Shown: positions 50,401 to 59,827 of the stretch, piece by piece | Layout of the letters: every line of letters starts with the position of its first letter | Numbering within the stretch: position 1 is the first letter of the stretch | Source: Rhodococcus sp040643435 | GTDB taxonomy: Bacteria > Actinomycetota > Actinomycetes > Mycobacteriales > Mycobacteriaceae | DNA: 64,000 nt | Reading direction: 5' to 3' | Assembly: GCF_040643435.1 (NCBI RefSeq) | Contig: NZ_JBEYUH010000001.1 | Span: 310,001 to 374,000 of the forward strand | Translations under genes and position numbers: made by a program | The notes under the pieces: generated by a model | What the model was told of the DNA's origin: nothing | What the model saw: only the letters and a program-made list of their open reading frames with translations | Database searches by the model: none

Positions 50401-51572
50401 CCGACGAGTACCGGGAGTTCGACGCTGCGGGAACCGACCGCGAGCGGTCACCGGTTACGGCCGAGCATCTGGCCTCCGACAGCGATATCGAGACGAGCCT
50501 GCGCCCCACCAGCCTCGACGACTTCATCGGGCAGCCGCGGGTCCGTGAGCAACTGCAGCTCGTCCTGCGAGGTGCCAAGCTCCGTGGCGGGACGCCCGAT
50601 CACATTCTGCTGTCGGGCCCACCCGGCCTCGGTAAGACCTCGATGGCGATGATCATCGCCGCCGAACTCGGAACCTCGCTGAGGCTGACGTCGGGGCCCG
50701 CCCTCGAGCGCGCCGGCGATCTGGCCGCGATGCTGTCGAACCTGGCCGAGGGCGACGTGCTGTTCATCGACGAGATCCATCGCATCGCCCGGCCTGCCGA
50801 GGAGATGCTGTATCTCGCGATGGAGGACTTCCGGGTCGACGTGGTCGTGGGCAAGGGGCCCGGTGCCACCTCGATTCCTCTCGAGGTCGCCCCCTTCACC
50901 CTCGTCGGCGCGACCACCCGCTCCGGCGCCCTCACCGGTCCTCTTCGCGATCGCTTCGGTTTCACCGCGCACATGGACTTCTACGACCCGCCGGAACTGC
51001 AGCGCATTCTGCAGCGGTCCGCGTCGATCCTCGGTATCGATCTGCGCGACGACGCGGCTGCGGAGATCGCCGGACGCTCCCGCGGCACCCCGCGGATCGC
51101 CAACCGATTGCTTCGGCGTGTCCGCGACTATGCAGACGTTCGGGCCGACGGTGTCGTGACCCGCACCGTCGCGCAGGCAGCGCTCGAGGTGTACGACGTC
51201 GACCCGATCGGTCTCGACCGGCTCGACCGCGCGGTCCTCGGCGCACTCGTGCGCAGTTTCGGAGGTGGCCCGGTCGGCGTGTCCACGCTGGCCGTTGCAG
51301 TGGGGGAGGAGCCCGCCACCGTCGAGGAGGTGTGCGAGCCCTTCCTGGTCCGTGCCGGCATGGTCGCTCGCACACCCCGCGGCCGTGTCGCCACACAGGC
51401 CGCCTGGCTGCAACTCGGACTCACCCCACCTCCGGAGGCCGCGACCGGCGGCATCGAAGTGCGCGCGCGTGAACCGCAGCTCGATCTCTTCGACCCCGGA
51501 CCCGACCCCGACACGGGCCTTCCGGACAGCCCCGATCCGTCCGACCCGGACGATCCGGACGCGCGGCGGTAG
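50397..51572 (+). CDS. ruvB: Holliday junction helicase motor RuvB
   Basis: AAA+ motor driving branch migration. The 391-residue protein has SLRPTSLDDFIGQPRVREQL, Walker A LSGPPGLGKTSMAMIIA, Walker B VLFIDEIHRI, sensor 1 LVGATTRSGALTGPLRDRFG and the winged-helix C-domain (LVRAGMVARTPRGRVAT). Beyond the usual end it carries an acidic Asp/Pro-rich tail of about 40 residues (DLFDPGPDPDTG onward). GTG at 50397 overlaps ruvA. Confidence 0.96.
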   Translation: MTDEYREFDAAGTDRERSPVTAEHLASDSDIETSLRPTSLDDFIGQPRVREQLQLVLRGAKLRGGTPDHILLSGPPGLGKTSMAMIIAAELGTSLRLTSGPALERAGDLAAMLSNLAEGDVLFIDEIHRIARPAEEMLYLAMEDFRVDVVVGKGPGATSIPLEVAPFTLVGATTRSGALTGPLRDRFGFTAHMDFYDPPELQRILQRSASILGIDLRDDAAAEIAGRSRGTPRIANRLLRRVRDYADVRADGVVTRTVAQAALEVYDVDPIGLDRLDRAVLGALVRSFGGGPVGVSTLAVAVGEEPATVEEVCEPFLVRAGMVARTPRGRVATQAAWLQLGLTPPPEAATGGIEVRAREPQLDLFDPGPDPDTGLPDSPDPSDPDDPDARR

Positions 51573-51718
51573 GACACTCGCCCCGGGAATGGCACACTGG
51601 TCTACTGCATCGGTCCATGGAGACCGATCCCGACGTCGTGGTGTCGCCTCCGTCATCACGACCCGCTGGTGTCGCATGCGTCACCACCACCGATAACGAC
51701 CGAGGACTGACTTCAACG

Positions 51719-52048
51719 ATGGAACTGCTCTTCCCTCTCCTGATCCTGGCCCTGCTCGTCCCGACCTTTCTCGGCGTGCGGCGTCAGAAGAAGGAGATGC
51801 AGAAGGTGTCGGAGCTGCAGGATTCCCTGCGCATCGGCGACCGCGTGATGACCACCGCGGGGCTGCACGCCACGGTGTCTGCGCTCTCCGACGACACCGT
51901 CGACCTCGAGATCGCCCCTGGCGTCGTGACGACCTGGTCGCGCCTGGTGATCCGGGAACGTGTCGAGCCGGTGACTCCCCAGGAGCCGGATCTGCTTCGC
52001 AAGGACGACGATGCGAACCCGCCGGAGGGACGTCCGACCGAGTACTGA
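51719..52048 (+). CDS. yajC: Preprotein translocase accessory subunit YajC
   Basis: 109-residue protein with one N-terminal transmembrane helix (MELLFPLLILALLVPTFLGV), the cationic RRQKKEMQ and the soluble SLRIGDRVMTTAGLHATVSALSDDTVDLEIAPGVVTTWSRLVI domain. It associates with SecDF at the Sec translocon. CGAGGACTGAC lies about 11 bases before the ATG. It leads the yajC-secD-secF cluster. Confidence 0.94.
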   Translation: MELLFPLLILALLVPTFLGVRRQKKEMQKVSELQDSLRIGDRVMTTAGLHATVSALSDDTVDLEIAPGVVTTWSRLVIRERVEPVTPQEPDLLRKDDDANPPEGRPTEY

Positions 52049-52158
52049 CAGTCGCCTTTCGGCGAGGTTGGCGGCATCGGGCATTCCCGGTGCCGACACC
52101 GAGTGCCGCGCGACTGCACCCGACCATCACTCACTCGCATCGAGGAGACTGACAGACC

Positions 52159-53895
52159 GTGGCACCTTCCAACGGATCGGTGCATCCCGTGCGCGCTCTC
52201 GCCCTGTTCGGGGTGATACTCGCCGCGTTGTATGCGCTGGTCTTCTTCACCGGGGACAAGTCGCCCACCCCGAAGCTGGGCATCGACCTGCAGGGCGGCA
52301 CTCGTGTCACCCTCACCGCACGAACCCCCGACGGGAGCAGCCCGAGTCCGGACAGCCTCCGCCAGGCCCAGCAGATCATCGAGACCCGCGTCAACGGCCT
52401 CGGTGTGTCGGGTTCGGAAGTGATCATCGACGGCGACAACCTCGTGATCACGGTGCCCGGTGAGGACAGTGCCCAGGCCAGGACGCTGGGCCAGACGGCC
52501 CGCCTGTACATCCGGCCGGTGATCGGTGGCCCCATCGACGCCTCCCTCACTGCAGAAGATCTCGCAGAGCAGTCCGGTGGCACAGGTGAGCCCGATGCCG
52601 GTCTACCCGCCGAACCCGCACCGGAGGAAGTCGAACCGGCTCCGCCTGCGGAGGCTCCCGAGCCGCAGGGGCGCCCGTTCCCCGCGCAGGATCCCACCGC
52701 CCCGACCGACGTACCGGCACCGGCCGAAACCACCGAGGCGCCGGCGCCTGCTCCGGAGAACGACGAATCGCTCACCCCGCAGGAACAGGCAGCCGCGGAC
52801 ATCGCAGCAGCCAAGGCGGCGCGCCAGAGCGAGGACCCCGCAGTCCAGCAGCAGGCCGCACTCGCACTCGACTGCTCGGCAGCCGACCCGCTCGCGGGCA
52901 ACGACGATCCGGCACTGCCGCTGGTCGCGTGTTCGACGGACGGCGCGGCGATCTACCTGCTCGGGCCGAGCATCATCGACGGTCAGCAGATCGAAGACGC
53001 GACCTCCGGCTTCAACCAGCAGCAGTCGCGCTACGAGGTCAGCCTGACCTTCGACAGCGAGGGCAGCACCACGTGGGCGCAGTTCACCGCCGCGAACATC
53101 GGTCAGCAGGCCGCCTTCGTCCTCGACTCGAAGGTCGTCAGCGCTCCCGTCATCCAGGGTGCGACCCCCGCGGGTAGCGCCACCTCGATCACCGGCCAGT
53201 TCACGAACACCCAGGCCGCCGAGCTCGCGAACACCCTCAAGTACGGTTCGCTGCCGCTGTCGTTCGTGGCATCCGAAGCCGAGACCGTCTCGGCGACTCT
53301 CGGTCTCGCCTCACTGGAAGCGGGCCTGATCGCCGGCGCGGTCGGTCTGTTCCTCGTGCTCCTGTTCTGCCTCGTGTACTACCGCATGCTGGGATTGCTC
53401 ACCGCACTGTCGCTCGTGCTGTCGGGCCTGGCCGTGTACGCGATCATGGTGCTCCTCGGCAGATACATCGGATTCACCCTCGACCTCGCCGGCGTCGCAG
53501 GTCTCATCATCGGTATCGGCATGACGGCCGACTCGTTCGTCGTGTTCTTCGAACGGATCAAGGACGAGATCAGGGAGGGACGGAGCTTCCGCTCCGCGGT
53601 GCCACGTGGTTGGGCGCGTGCCCGGAGGACCATCCTCTCCGGTAACGCGGTGAGCTTCATCGCCGCCGCTGTGCTCTACGTCCTGGCCGTCGGTCAGGTC
53701 CGCGGCTTCGCATTCACCCTCGGTCTGACCACGATCCTCGACGTCGTCGTGGTGTTCCTCGTCACCTGGCCACTCGTGTTCCTGGCGTCGAAGTCGAAGT
53801 TCTGGTCCAGGCCGAGCATGAACGGTCTGGGCGCAATCCAGCAGGTGGCGGACGAGCGGCGCTTCGCTGCCGCGACCGCTGCGAAGGAGGCGTGA
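52159..53895 (+). CDS. secD: Protein translocase subunit SecD
   Basis: Proton-motive-force-driven part of SecDF that helps pull exported proteins across the membrane. The 578-residue protein has one N-terminal helix, PKLGIDLQGGTRVTLTAR, a large periplasmic domain and five C-terminal helices with GLIIGIGMTADSFVVFFERIKDE and ARRTILSGNAVSFIAAAVLY. A Pro/Ala/Glu-rich, probably disordered insertion fills about residues 140-215 of the extracytoplasmic domain. GTG at 52159 has GAGGAGACTG upstream. It overlaps secF. Confidence 0.95.
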   Translation: MAPSNGSVHPVRALALFGVILAALYALVFFTGDKSPTPKLGIDLQGGTRVTLTARTPDGSSPSPDSLRQAQQIIETRVNGLGVSGSEVIIDGDNLVITVPGEDSAQARTLGQTARLYIRPVIGGPIDASLTAEDLAEQSGGTGEPDAGLPAEPAPEEVEPAPPAEAPEPQGRPFPAQDPTAPTDVPAPAETTEAPAPAPENDESLTPQEQAAADIAAAKAARQSEDPAVQQQAALALDCSAADPLAGNDDPALPLVACSTDGAAIYLLGPSIIDGQQIEDATSGFNQQQSRYEVSLTFDSEGSTTWAQFTAANIGQQAAFVLDSKVVSAPVIQGATPAGSATSITGQFTNTQAAELANTLKYGSLPLSFVASEAETVSATLGLASLEAGLIAGAVGLFLVLLFCLVYYRMLGLLTALSLVLSGLAVYAIMVLLGRYIGFTLDLAGVAGLIIGIGMTADSFVVFFERIKDEIREGRSFRSAVPRGWARARRTILSGNAVSFIAAAVLYVLAVGQVRGFAFTLGLTTILDVVVVFLVTWPLVFLASKSKFWSRPSMNGLGAIQQVADERRFAAATAAKEA

Positions 53896-55103
53896 CGATG
53901 ACGGACACGACCACGACGACAGCGTCCGCACCACAGCACGGCCGCCTTTCCCGCCTGTACACCGGAACCGGTGCGTTCGAGATCGTCGGCCGGCGCAAGC
54001 GGTGGTACCTCGTGACCGCTGCGATCGTGCTGATCGCCCTGCTCGGCATGCTCTTGAGAGGATTCAGCTGGGGGATCGACTTCGAGGGCGGCACGCGCAT
54101 CCAGATGCCGGCCGTGGCGGGCGTTTCCGTCGACGAGGTCGAGACGGTCTACAGCGACACGGTCGGCTTCGAACCCGAGGCGGTGCAGACGGTCGGCGCC
54201 GGCGACGGCGCCACGGTGCAGATCCGCTCGGAAACACTCGACCAGGCGCAGGTCGACGCGCTGCAGACCGCGCTGTTCGAGGAGTTCCAACCAGCCGGTC
54301 CGGACGGAGAACCGTCCCGGAACTCGATCAGCGTCGCGGACGTCAGCGAGACGTGGGGAAGTCAGATCACCAACAAGGCGCTCATCGCGCTGGTGGTGTT
54401 CCTGGTCATCGTGAGTATCTACATCACCGTCCGATACCAGCGGAGCATGGCGATCGCGGCGATCGCGGCGCTGTTCTTCGACATCATCGTGACGGCCGGT
54501 GTGTACGCGCTGGTCGGCTTCGAGGTCACTCCGGCCACCGTCATCGGCCTGCTCACGATCCTCGGTTTCTCGCTGTACGACACGGTCGTGGTCTTCGACA
54601 AGGTCGAGGAGAACACCCGAGGCATCCTGCACCTGCATCGCCGCACCTATGCGGAGCAGGCGAACCTCGCCGTGAATCAGACCCTGATGCGTTCGATCAA
54701 CACGACCATCATCTCCGTATTGCCGGTGCTCGCACTCATGGTCGTCGCGGTGTGGCTCCTCGGTGTTGGCACGCTGAAGGATCTCGCGCTCGTCCAGCTG
54801 GTCGGCATCGTCGTCGGTGCCTTCTCGTCGATCTTCTTCGCGACCCCGTTGCTGGTTACCCTCGAGGAGTGGCGCGGTCCGGTGGCGAAGCACACTCGCA
54901 AGGTGCTCGCGAAGCGGCAAGAGGCTGCCGCCCGTGCATCGGGAGCGCAGTCCGCATCGCAGGTGACCGATACGGATACGCGCGGGAGCAGGGCGGTTCC
55001 GTCCGTGGGGGGCGCCGTTTCCGTACCGGACAGGGCGGCCATCCGTCGTGGACCCGCTCCCGGAGCGCGACCGACCGGAAAGCGCGCCAAGAGAAGGTCG
55101 TGA
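53892..55103 (+). CDS. secF: Protein translocase subunit SecF
   Basis: 403-residue partner of SecD with six transmembrane helices. Family motifs: GIDFEGGTRIQM, SETWGSQITNKALIALVVFLVIVSIYITVRY, GFSLYDTVVVFDKVEENTRG and NQTLMRSINTTIISVLPVLALM. The C-terminal tail is long and basic. The GTG at 53892 overlaps the secD stop; ATG 53898 is the alternative start. The lipoprotein gene begins one base after its stop. Confidence 0.95.
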   Translation: MTMTDTTTTTASAPQHGRLSRLYTGTGAFEIVGRRKRWYLVTAAIVLIALLGMLLRGFSWGIDFEGGTRIQMPAVAGVSVDEVETVYSDTVGFEPEAVQTVGAGDGATVQIRSETLDQAQVDALQTALFEEFQPAGPDGEPSRNSISVADVSETWGSQITNKALIALVVFLVIVSIYITVRYQRSMAIAAIAALFFDIIVTAGVYALVGFEVTPATVIGLLTILGFSLYDTVVVFDKVEENTRGILHLHRRTYAEQANLAVNQTLMRSINTTIISVLPVLALMVVAVWLLGVGTLKDLALVQLVGIVVGAFSSIFFATPLLVTLEEWRGPVAKHTRKVLAKRQEAAARASGAQSASQVTDTDTRGSRAVPSVGGAVSVPDRAAIRRGPAPGARPTGKRAKRRS

Positions 55104-55104
55104 C

Positions 55105-56844
55105 ATGGCGGTGACCCAACGGAACGACGCGACGCCCAGGCGGCGTCGCACGATCCTCGCGTGCGCGGCGATGGCCTCGGCGGTTGCCTTCTCCACAGCG
55201 GCGTGCGCTGCGGAGGAGGAACCGCTGCACTCGATCGGGTACGCGATCGACAACACGGTGACGACATACAACGCCAACACCGTCGACGGCGCGGCGTCCG
55301 GGGCCCGGCAGGCGTTCGTCCGGGTCCTGCCCGGTTTCGGCTACGTCGGCCCTTCGGGACGGGTGATCGCGGACACGGACATCGGCACGGCCTCGGTCGT
55401 GCCGGGCGAGACCCTCACCGTGCAGTACCGCTTGTCCCCGCAATCGGTCTACTCCGACGGCGTGCCGATGTCCTGCGACGATCTCGTCCTGACCTGGGCG
55501 GCGTCGAGTGGCCGCTTCACCGTCCCGGACGAGTCCGGAGGGCAGGTCCAGCTCTTCGACGCCTCACGCAGGGGCGGTTACGCCGACATCGACCGGGTCG
55601 ACTGCCAACCCGGATCGAAGGAGGCCACCGTCTTCTTCCGACCCGGCCGGGAGGACACCGACTGGAGGTCGCTGTTCGGCGCGACCGAACTGATGCCCGC
55701 TCACGTGGCGGCGGAGCGGTCCGGCGTGCCCGATCTCGTCGGTGCGATCACGACGAACGACACCGACGCCGTCCGGCGCATCGCCGAGTTCTGGAACACC
55801 GGTTGGGCTCTCACACCGGGTGAGATCGATCCCGGTCTCTTTCCTTCCGCAGGCCCGTACCGCATCGAGTCGTACAGCGCCGAAGAGGGACTGACCCTCG
55901 TCGCGAACGACCTGTGGTGGGGGAACGCGCCGGGCACCGATCGCATCGTGGTCTGGCCGCGCGGCACCGATACGTCCGCGGCTGCCGAGGACGGGCGCAT
56001 CCACGTCGTCGACGTGGCGGAGGGGTCCGTCGGGCACAGCGATCTCGGCGACGGGGCGACGATCTCCACAGTGGTCTCGCGCAATCTCGAACAACTGGTC
56101 TTCGCCACGAAGGGGGTCTTCCAGGACCCCGCGGCGCGTCGCGCGGTAGCACTGTGCGTGCCCAGGACCCAACTGTTCGACGAACTCGGGGCTTCGGACG
56201 AATCGTTGGGCGTCACGGGGCCCGTCACGTCGCGGCTTCTGGCCACCGACTCACCGCTGTACCCTCAGACGGCGGAGCCGGCGGGACGCTACTCCCAGGT
56301 CGATATCGACGCCGCACGCACGGAGCGCGAAGCCTCGGGGCAGGATCGGATGCAGGTGCGGATCGGATATCTCGGGCCGGACGAGCGCCGGGCGCGCACA
56401 GTCGAGTCGATCGGTGAGTCCTGCCGGGAGGCCGGCATCGACATCGTCGACGCCGGTTCGGAGACCTTCGTACCGTCGCAGCTGAAGGCGGGCGAGGTCG
56501 ACGCCATCCTGGTGGGCACCGCCGATGCCCTGGGAGCAGGCGGTACAGCCGATATGCAGGACGCTCGCGGAGCGCTGCACACCGGTGCCGGCAGCAACGT
56601 CGGAGGTTATTCCGTCGGACGTGTCGACGAACTGCTCGACGGGTTGCTCGTCGCCCGCGACAACGCCGCGGTCGCCGGACTCGCGATAGAGGCCGAGCGC
56701 ATCCTGTGGGGCGACATCCCGACGCTGCCGCTGTTCGCGCAACCACGCACGATCGGGTTCGCGGGCGGAATGCACGCAGGGCTACCGAACCCGACGACCG
56801 CGGGTGCGGGCTGGAATATGGATCGGTGGATACTCAGAGGATGA
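55105..56844 (+). CDS. Family 5 substrate-binding lipoprotein
   Basis: 579-residue exported solute-binding protein of the oligopeptide/nickel type (SBP_bac_5), homologue of Rv2585c. The signal peptide follows an Arg-rich start (RRRRTILACAAMASAVAFSTAACAAEEE) with TAAC as the lipobox. Family parts include YRLSPQSVYSDGVPMSCDDLVLTW, DIDRVDCQPGSKEATVFFRP and ALCVPRTQLFDELG. No cognate permease or ATPase gene is next to it, so its role is open. The ATG at 55105 follows GAGAAGGTCG at the secF end; its stop overlaps apt. Confidence 0.88.
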   Translation: MAVTQRNDATPRRRRTILACAAMASAVAFSTAACAAEEEPLHSIGYAIDNTVTTYNANTVDGAASGARQAFVRVLPGFGYVGPSGRVIADTDIGTASVVPGETLTVQYRLSPQSVYSDGVPMSCDDLVLTWAASSGRFTVPDESGGQVQLFDASRRGGYADIDRVDCQPGSKEATVFFRPGREDTDWRSLFGATELMPAHVAAERSGVPDLVGAITTNDTDAVRRIAEFWNTGWALTPGEIDPGLFPSAGPYRIESYSAEEGLTLVANDLWWGNAPGTDRIVVWPRGTDTSAAAEDGRIHVVDVAEGSVGHSDLGDGATISTVVSRNLEQLVFATKGVFQDPAARRAVALCVPRTQLFDELGASDESLGVTGPVTSRLLATDSPLYPQTAEPAGRYSQVDIDAARTEREASGQDRMQVRIGYLGPDERRARTVESIGESCREAGIDIVDAGSETFVPSQLKAGEVDAILVGTADALGAGGTADMQDARGALHTGAGSNVGGYSVGRVDELLDGLLVARDNAAVAGLAIEAERILWGDIPTLPLFAQPRTIGFAGGMHAGLPNPTTAGAGWNMDRWILRG

Positions 56845-57398
56845 ACGCTCAACGGATCGGCGAACCGCAACTCGTCGAGGAAGCTGCCGTCGCTGTGGCC
56901 GAGCACACCCGGTGGGTGGACGATTTCCCGACCGCAGGTGTTCGGTTCGCCGACCTGACGCCGGTCTTCGCGGACGGGCCCTCCTTCTCGGCGATCATCG
57001 CGGCGCTGGCGTCCGCGGCCCCCGATGCCGAACTCGTCGCCGGCATCGATGCGCGCGGTTTCCTCCTCGGAGGTGGCATCGCACGGAGCCTCGGTATCGG
57101 TGTGCTCGCCGTCCGTAAGGCCGGCAAGCTCCCGCCGCCCGTGCAGACCTGCGAATATCGCCTCGAATACGGCACGGCGGCGATCGAGATCCCCGGTGAC
57201 TGGCTGCACCTGCAGGGCCGGAAAGTGCTGGTGGTGGACGATGTTCTCGCCACCGGTGGCACCCTCTCGGCCACCGTCGAACTACTCGAACGCGTCGGCG
57301 CCGAAGTGATCGGAATCACCGTCGTCACGGAGATCGAAGCCCTCGGCGGCCGGGCGCGACTGCAGAAGTACCCGCTGACGTCGCTCGTGCGGATCTGA
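56841..57398 (+). CDS. apt: Adenine phosphoribosyltransferase
   Basis: Salvages adenine with PRPP to AMP. The 185-residue protein has DFPTAGVRFADLTPVF, IDARGFLLGGGIARSLGIGVLAVRKAGKLP, the diagnostic EYGTAAIEI and the PRPP loop VLVVDDVLATGGTL. ATG at 56841 overlaps the stop of the lipoprotein gene (ATGA). The order secDF-lipoprotein-apt-relA is the mycobacterial one. Confidence 0.95.
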   Translation: MNAQRIGEPQLVEEAAVAVAEHTRWVDDFPTAGVRFADLTPVFADGPSFSAIIAALASAAPDAELVAGIDARGFLLGGGIARSLGIGVLAVRKAGKLPPPVQTCEYRLEYGTAAIEIPGDWLHLQGRKVLVVDDVLATGGTLSATVELLERVGAEVIGITVVTEIEALGGRARLQKYPLTSLVRI

Positions 57399-57502
57399 GA
57401 GTTAGAGTTGCGACAGGTGCCGGTGAACCCGCCGGGCCGGTACGGTCCGGACATGCGCACCGGTAACGCGCCGGGTTCGCAGCCGCGACGGGAGGTGGAC
57501 GC

Positions 57503-59815
57503 ATGACCCAGAATCTCGACCGGTCCCACAATTCCGGTCAGAATCCGGCGCCCACAGCGGCGTCCACGTCCGCCTCGAGGCGTGTACGTGCCCGCTTGGC
57601 TCGGCGCATCACCGGCCAGCGGGGCACCAACCTCAAGCCGGTGCTCGAACCGCTGGTCACCATCCACCGGGAGTTGTACCCGAAGGCCGACCTCTCACAG
57701 TTGCAGCGGGCCTACGACGTCGCCGAGGAACGGCACGCGAGCCAGAAGCGCAAGTCCGGCGACCCTTACATCACCCATCCGCTGGCGGTCGCCACGATCC
57801 TCGCCGAACTCGGCATGGACACCACGACGCTCGTCGCAGCATTGCTCCACGACACCGTCGAGGACACCGGATACACGCTCGAACAGCTCACCGCCGAGTT
57901 CGGTGAGGAGGTCGCCCATCTGGTCGACGGCGTCACCAAGCTCGACAAGGTCGTGCTCGGCTCGGCTGCCGAAGGCGAGACGATCCGCAAGATGATCATC
58001 GCGATGGCGCGCGACCCTCGAGTGCTCGTCATCAAGGTGGCCGACCGGCTCCACAACATGCGGACCATGCGCTTCCTCCCTCCCGAGAAGCAGGCCCGCA
58101 AGGCGCGCGAAACCCTCGAGGTGATCGCGCCGCTCGCACATCGTCTGGGTATGGCGACGGTCAAGTGGGAGCTCGAAGATCTCGCCTTCGCGATCCTGCA
58201 TCCCAAGAAGTACGAGGAGATCGTCCGGCTCGTCGCGACGCGCGCGCCGTCTCGCGATACCTATCTGGCCACCGTCCGTGACGAGATCGGGCGGACGCTT
58301 GCGGCGTCCCGCATCGACGCGGTCGTCGAGGGCCGGCCCAAGCACTACTGGTCGATCTACCAGAAGATGATCGTCAAGGGCCGCGACTTCGACGACATCC
58401 ACGACCTCGTCGGCGTGCGGATCCTGTGCAACGAGATCCGCGACTGCTATGCGGCTGTCGGTGTCGTGCACTCGCTGTGGCAGCCCATGGCGGGACGTTT
58501 CAAGGACTACATCGCGCAGCCCCGCTACGGCGTCTACCAGTCGCTCCACACGACGGTCATCGGCCCGGAGGGCAAGCCGCTCGAGGTGCAGATCCGTACG
58601 CACGAGATGCACCGCACCGCCGAGTTCGGCATCGCCGCCCACTGGCGGTACAAGGAGACGAAGGGGCGCCATTCGGGCGATGTCGCCGAACTCGACGACA
58701 TGGCCTGGATGCGGCAACTGCTCGACTGGCAGCGGGAAGCGGCGGATCCGGGCGAGTTCCTCGAGTCGCTCCGCTACGACCTGGCAGTGAAGGAGATCTT
58801 CGTCTTCACTCCGAAGGGTGATGTGATCACCCTTCCGTCGGGGTCGACCCCGGTGGACTTCGCGTACGCCGTGCATACCGAGGTCGGGCACCGCTGCATC
58901 GGCGCCCGCGTCAACGGCCGGCTCGTCGCGCTCGAACGGAAGCTGGAGAACGGCGAGGTCGTCGAGGTCTTCACCTCCAAGGATCCCAACGCCGGCCCGA
59001 GCCGCGACTGGCAGTCGTTCGTGGTCTCGCCCCGCGCCAAGGCGAAGATCCGGCAGTGGTTCGCCAAGGAACGCCGCGAGGAAGCGCTCGAGTCCGGCAA
59101 GGATGCCATCGCCAAGGAGGTCCGCCGCGTCGGCCTGCCGCTGCAGCGCCTGATGAACGCCGACCTGATGGTCGCGGTGGCCAAAGAGTTGCGGTACGCC
59201 GACGTGTCGGCGCTGTACACCGCGGTCGGCGAGCACCACGTCTCGGCTCACCATGTCGTTCAACGGCTGGTCGCGCTGCTCGGTGGGGTCGGTGGCGTCG
59301 AGGAAGAACTGGCCGAGCGGTCCACGCCGTCGACGATCCCGACCAGGTCCAGGCACAGCGGCGACTCCGGTGTCCTCGTCCCGGGCGCACCGGGGACGGT
59401 CTCGAAGCTCGCAAAGTGCTGCACCCCGGTCCCCGGCGACGAGATCATGGGCTTCGTGACCCGCACCGGCGCGGTGAGCGTGCACCGAACGGACTGCACG
59501 AATGCCGGCTCGTTGCGGGAGCAGTCCGAGCGGATCATCGAGGTGCAGTGGGCACCCTCGCCGTCGTCGGTCTTCCTGGTCGCGATCCAGATCGAAGCGC
59601 TCGACCGGCATCGGTTGCTGTCGGACGTGACGAAGGCGCTCGCCGACGAGAAGGTCAACATCCTGTCGGCGTCCGTGACGACCACGGGCGACCGGGTGGC
59701 GGTGAGCAGGTTCACCTTCGAGATGGGCGACCCGAAGCATCTCGGTCACGTGCTGAACGTCGTCCGTAACGTCGAGGGCGTCTACGACGTGTACCGGGTG
59801 ACCTCGGCAGCCTGA
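57503..59815 (+). CDS. relA: Bifunctional (p)ppGpp synthetase/hydrolase
   Basis: RSH enzyme that makes and degrades the stringent alarmone. The 770-residue protein has an HD hydrolase domain (ITHPLAVATILAELGMDTTTLVAALLHDTVEDT, HNMRTMRFLPPEKQ), the synthetase domain (VVEGRPKHYWSIYQKMIVKGRDFDDIHDLVGVRI, RFKDYIAQPRYGVYQSLHTTVIGPEGKPLEVQIRT), a TGS domain (TLPSGSTPVDFAYAVHTEVGHRCIGARVNG) and a C-terminal ACT domain. GGGAGGTGGACGC precedes the ATG. Last gene of the rightward array. Confidence 0.97.
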   Translation: MTQNLDRSHNSGQNPAPTAASTSASRRVRARLARRITGQRGTNLKPVLEPLVTIHRELYPKADLSQLQRAYDVAEERHASQKRKSGDPYITHPLAVATILAELGMDTTTLVAALLHDTVEDTGYTLEQLTAEFGEEVAHLVDGVTKLDKVVLGSAAEGETIRKMIIAMARDPRVLVIKVADRLHNMRTMRFLPPEKQARKARETLEVIAPLAHRLGMATVKWELEDLAFAILHPKKYEEIVRLVATRAPSRDTYLATVRDEIGRTLAASRIDAVVEGRPKHYWSIYQKMIVKGRDFDDIHDLVGVRILCNEIRDCYAAVGVVHSLWQPMAGRFKDYIAQPRYGVYQSLHTTVIGPEGKPLEVQIRTHEMHRTAEFGIAAHWRYKETKGRHSGDVAELDDMAWMRQLLDWQREAADPGEFLESLRYDLAVKEIFVFTPKGDVITLPSGSTPVDFAYAVHTEVGHRCIGARVNGRLVALERKLENGEVVEVFTSKDPNAGPSRDWQSFVVSPRAKAKIRQWFAKERREEALESGKDAIAKEVRRVGLPLQRLMNADLMVAVAKELRYADVSALYTAVGEHHVSAHHVVQRLVALLGGVGGVEEELAERSTPSTIPTRSRHSGDSGVLVPGAPGTVSKLAKCCTPVPGDEIMGFVTRTGAVSVHRTDCTNAGSLREQSERIIEVQWAPSPSSVFLVAIQIEALDRHRLLSDVTKALADEKVNILSASVTTTGDRVAVSRFTFEMGDPKHLGHVLNVVRNVEGVYDVYRVTSAA

Positions 59816-59827
59816 GAGCCCGTCACA

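Noticed and set aside
57695..59749. Open frame of 684 codons antisense to relA
   Set aside because: It mirrors the codon pattern of relA and has no recognisable domain; not a gene.
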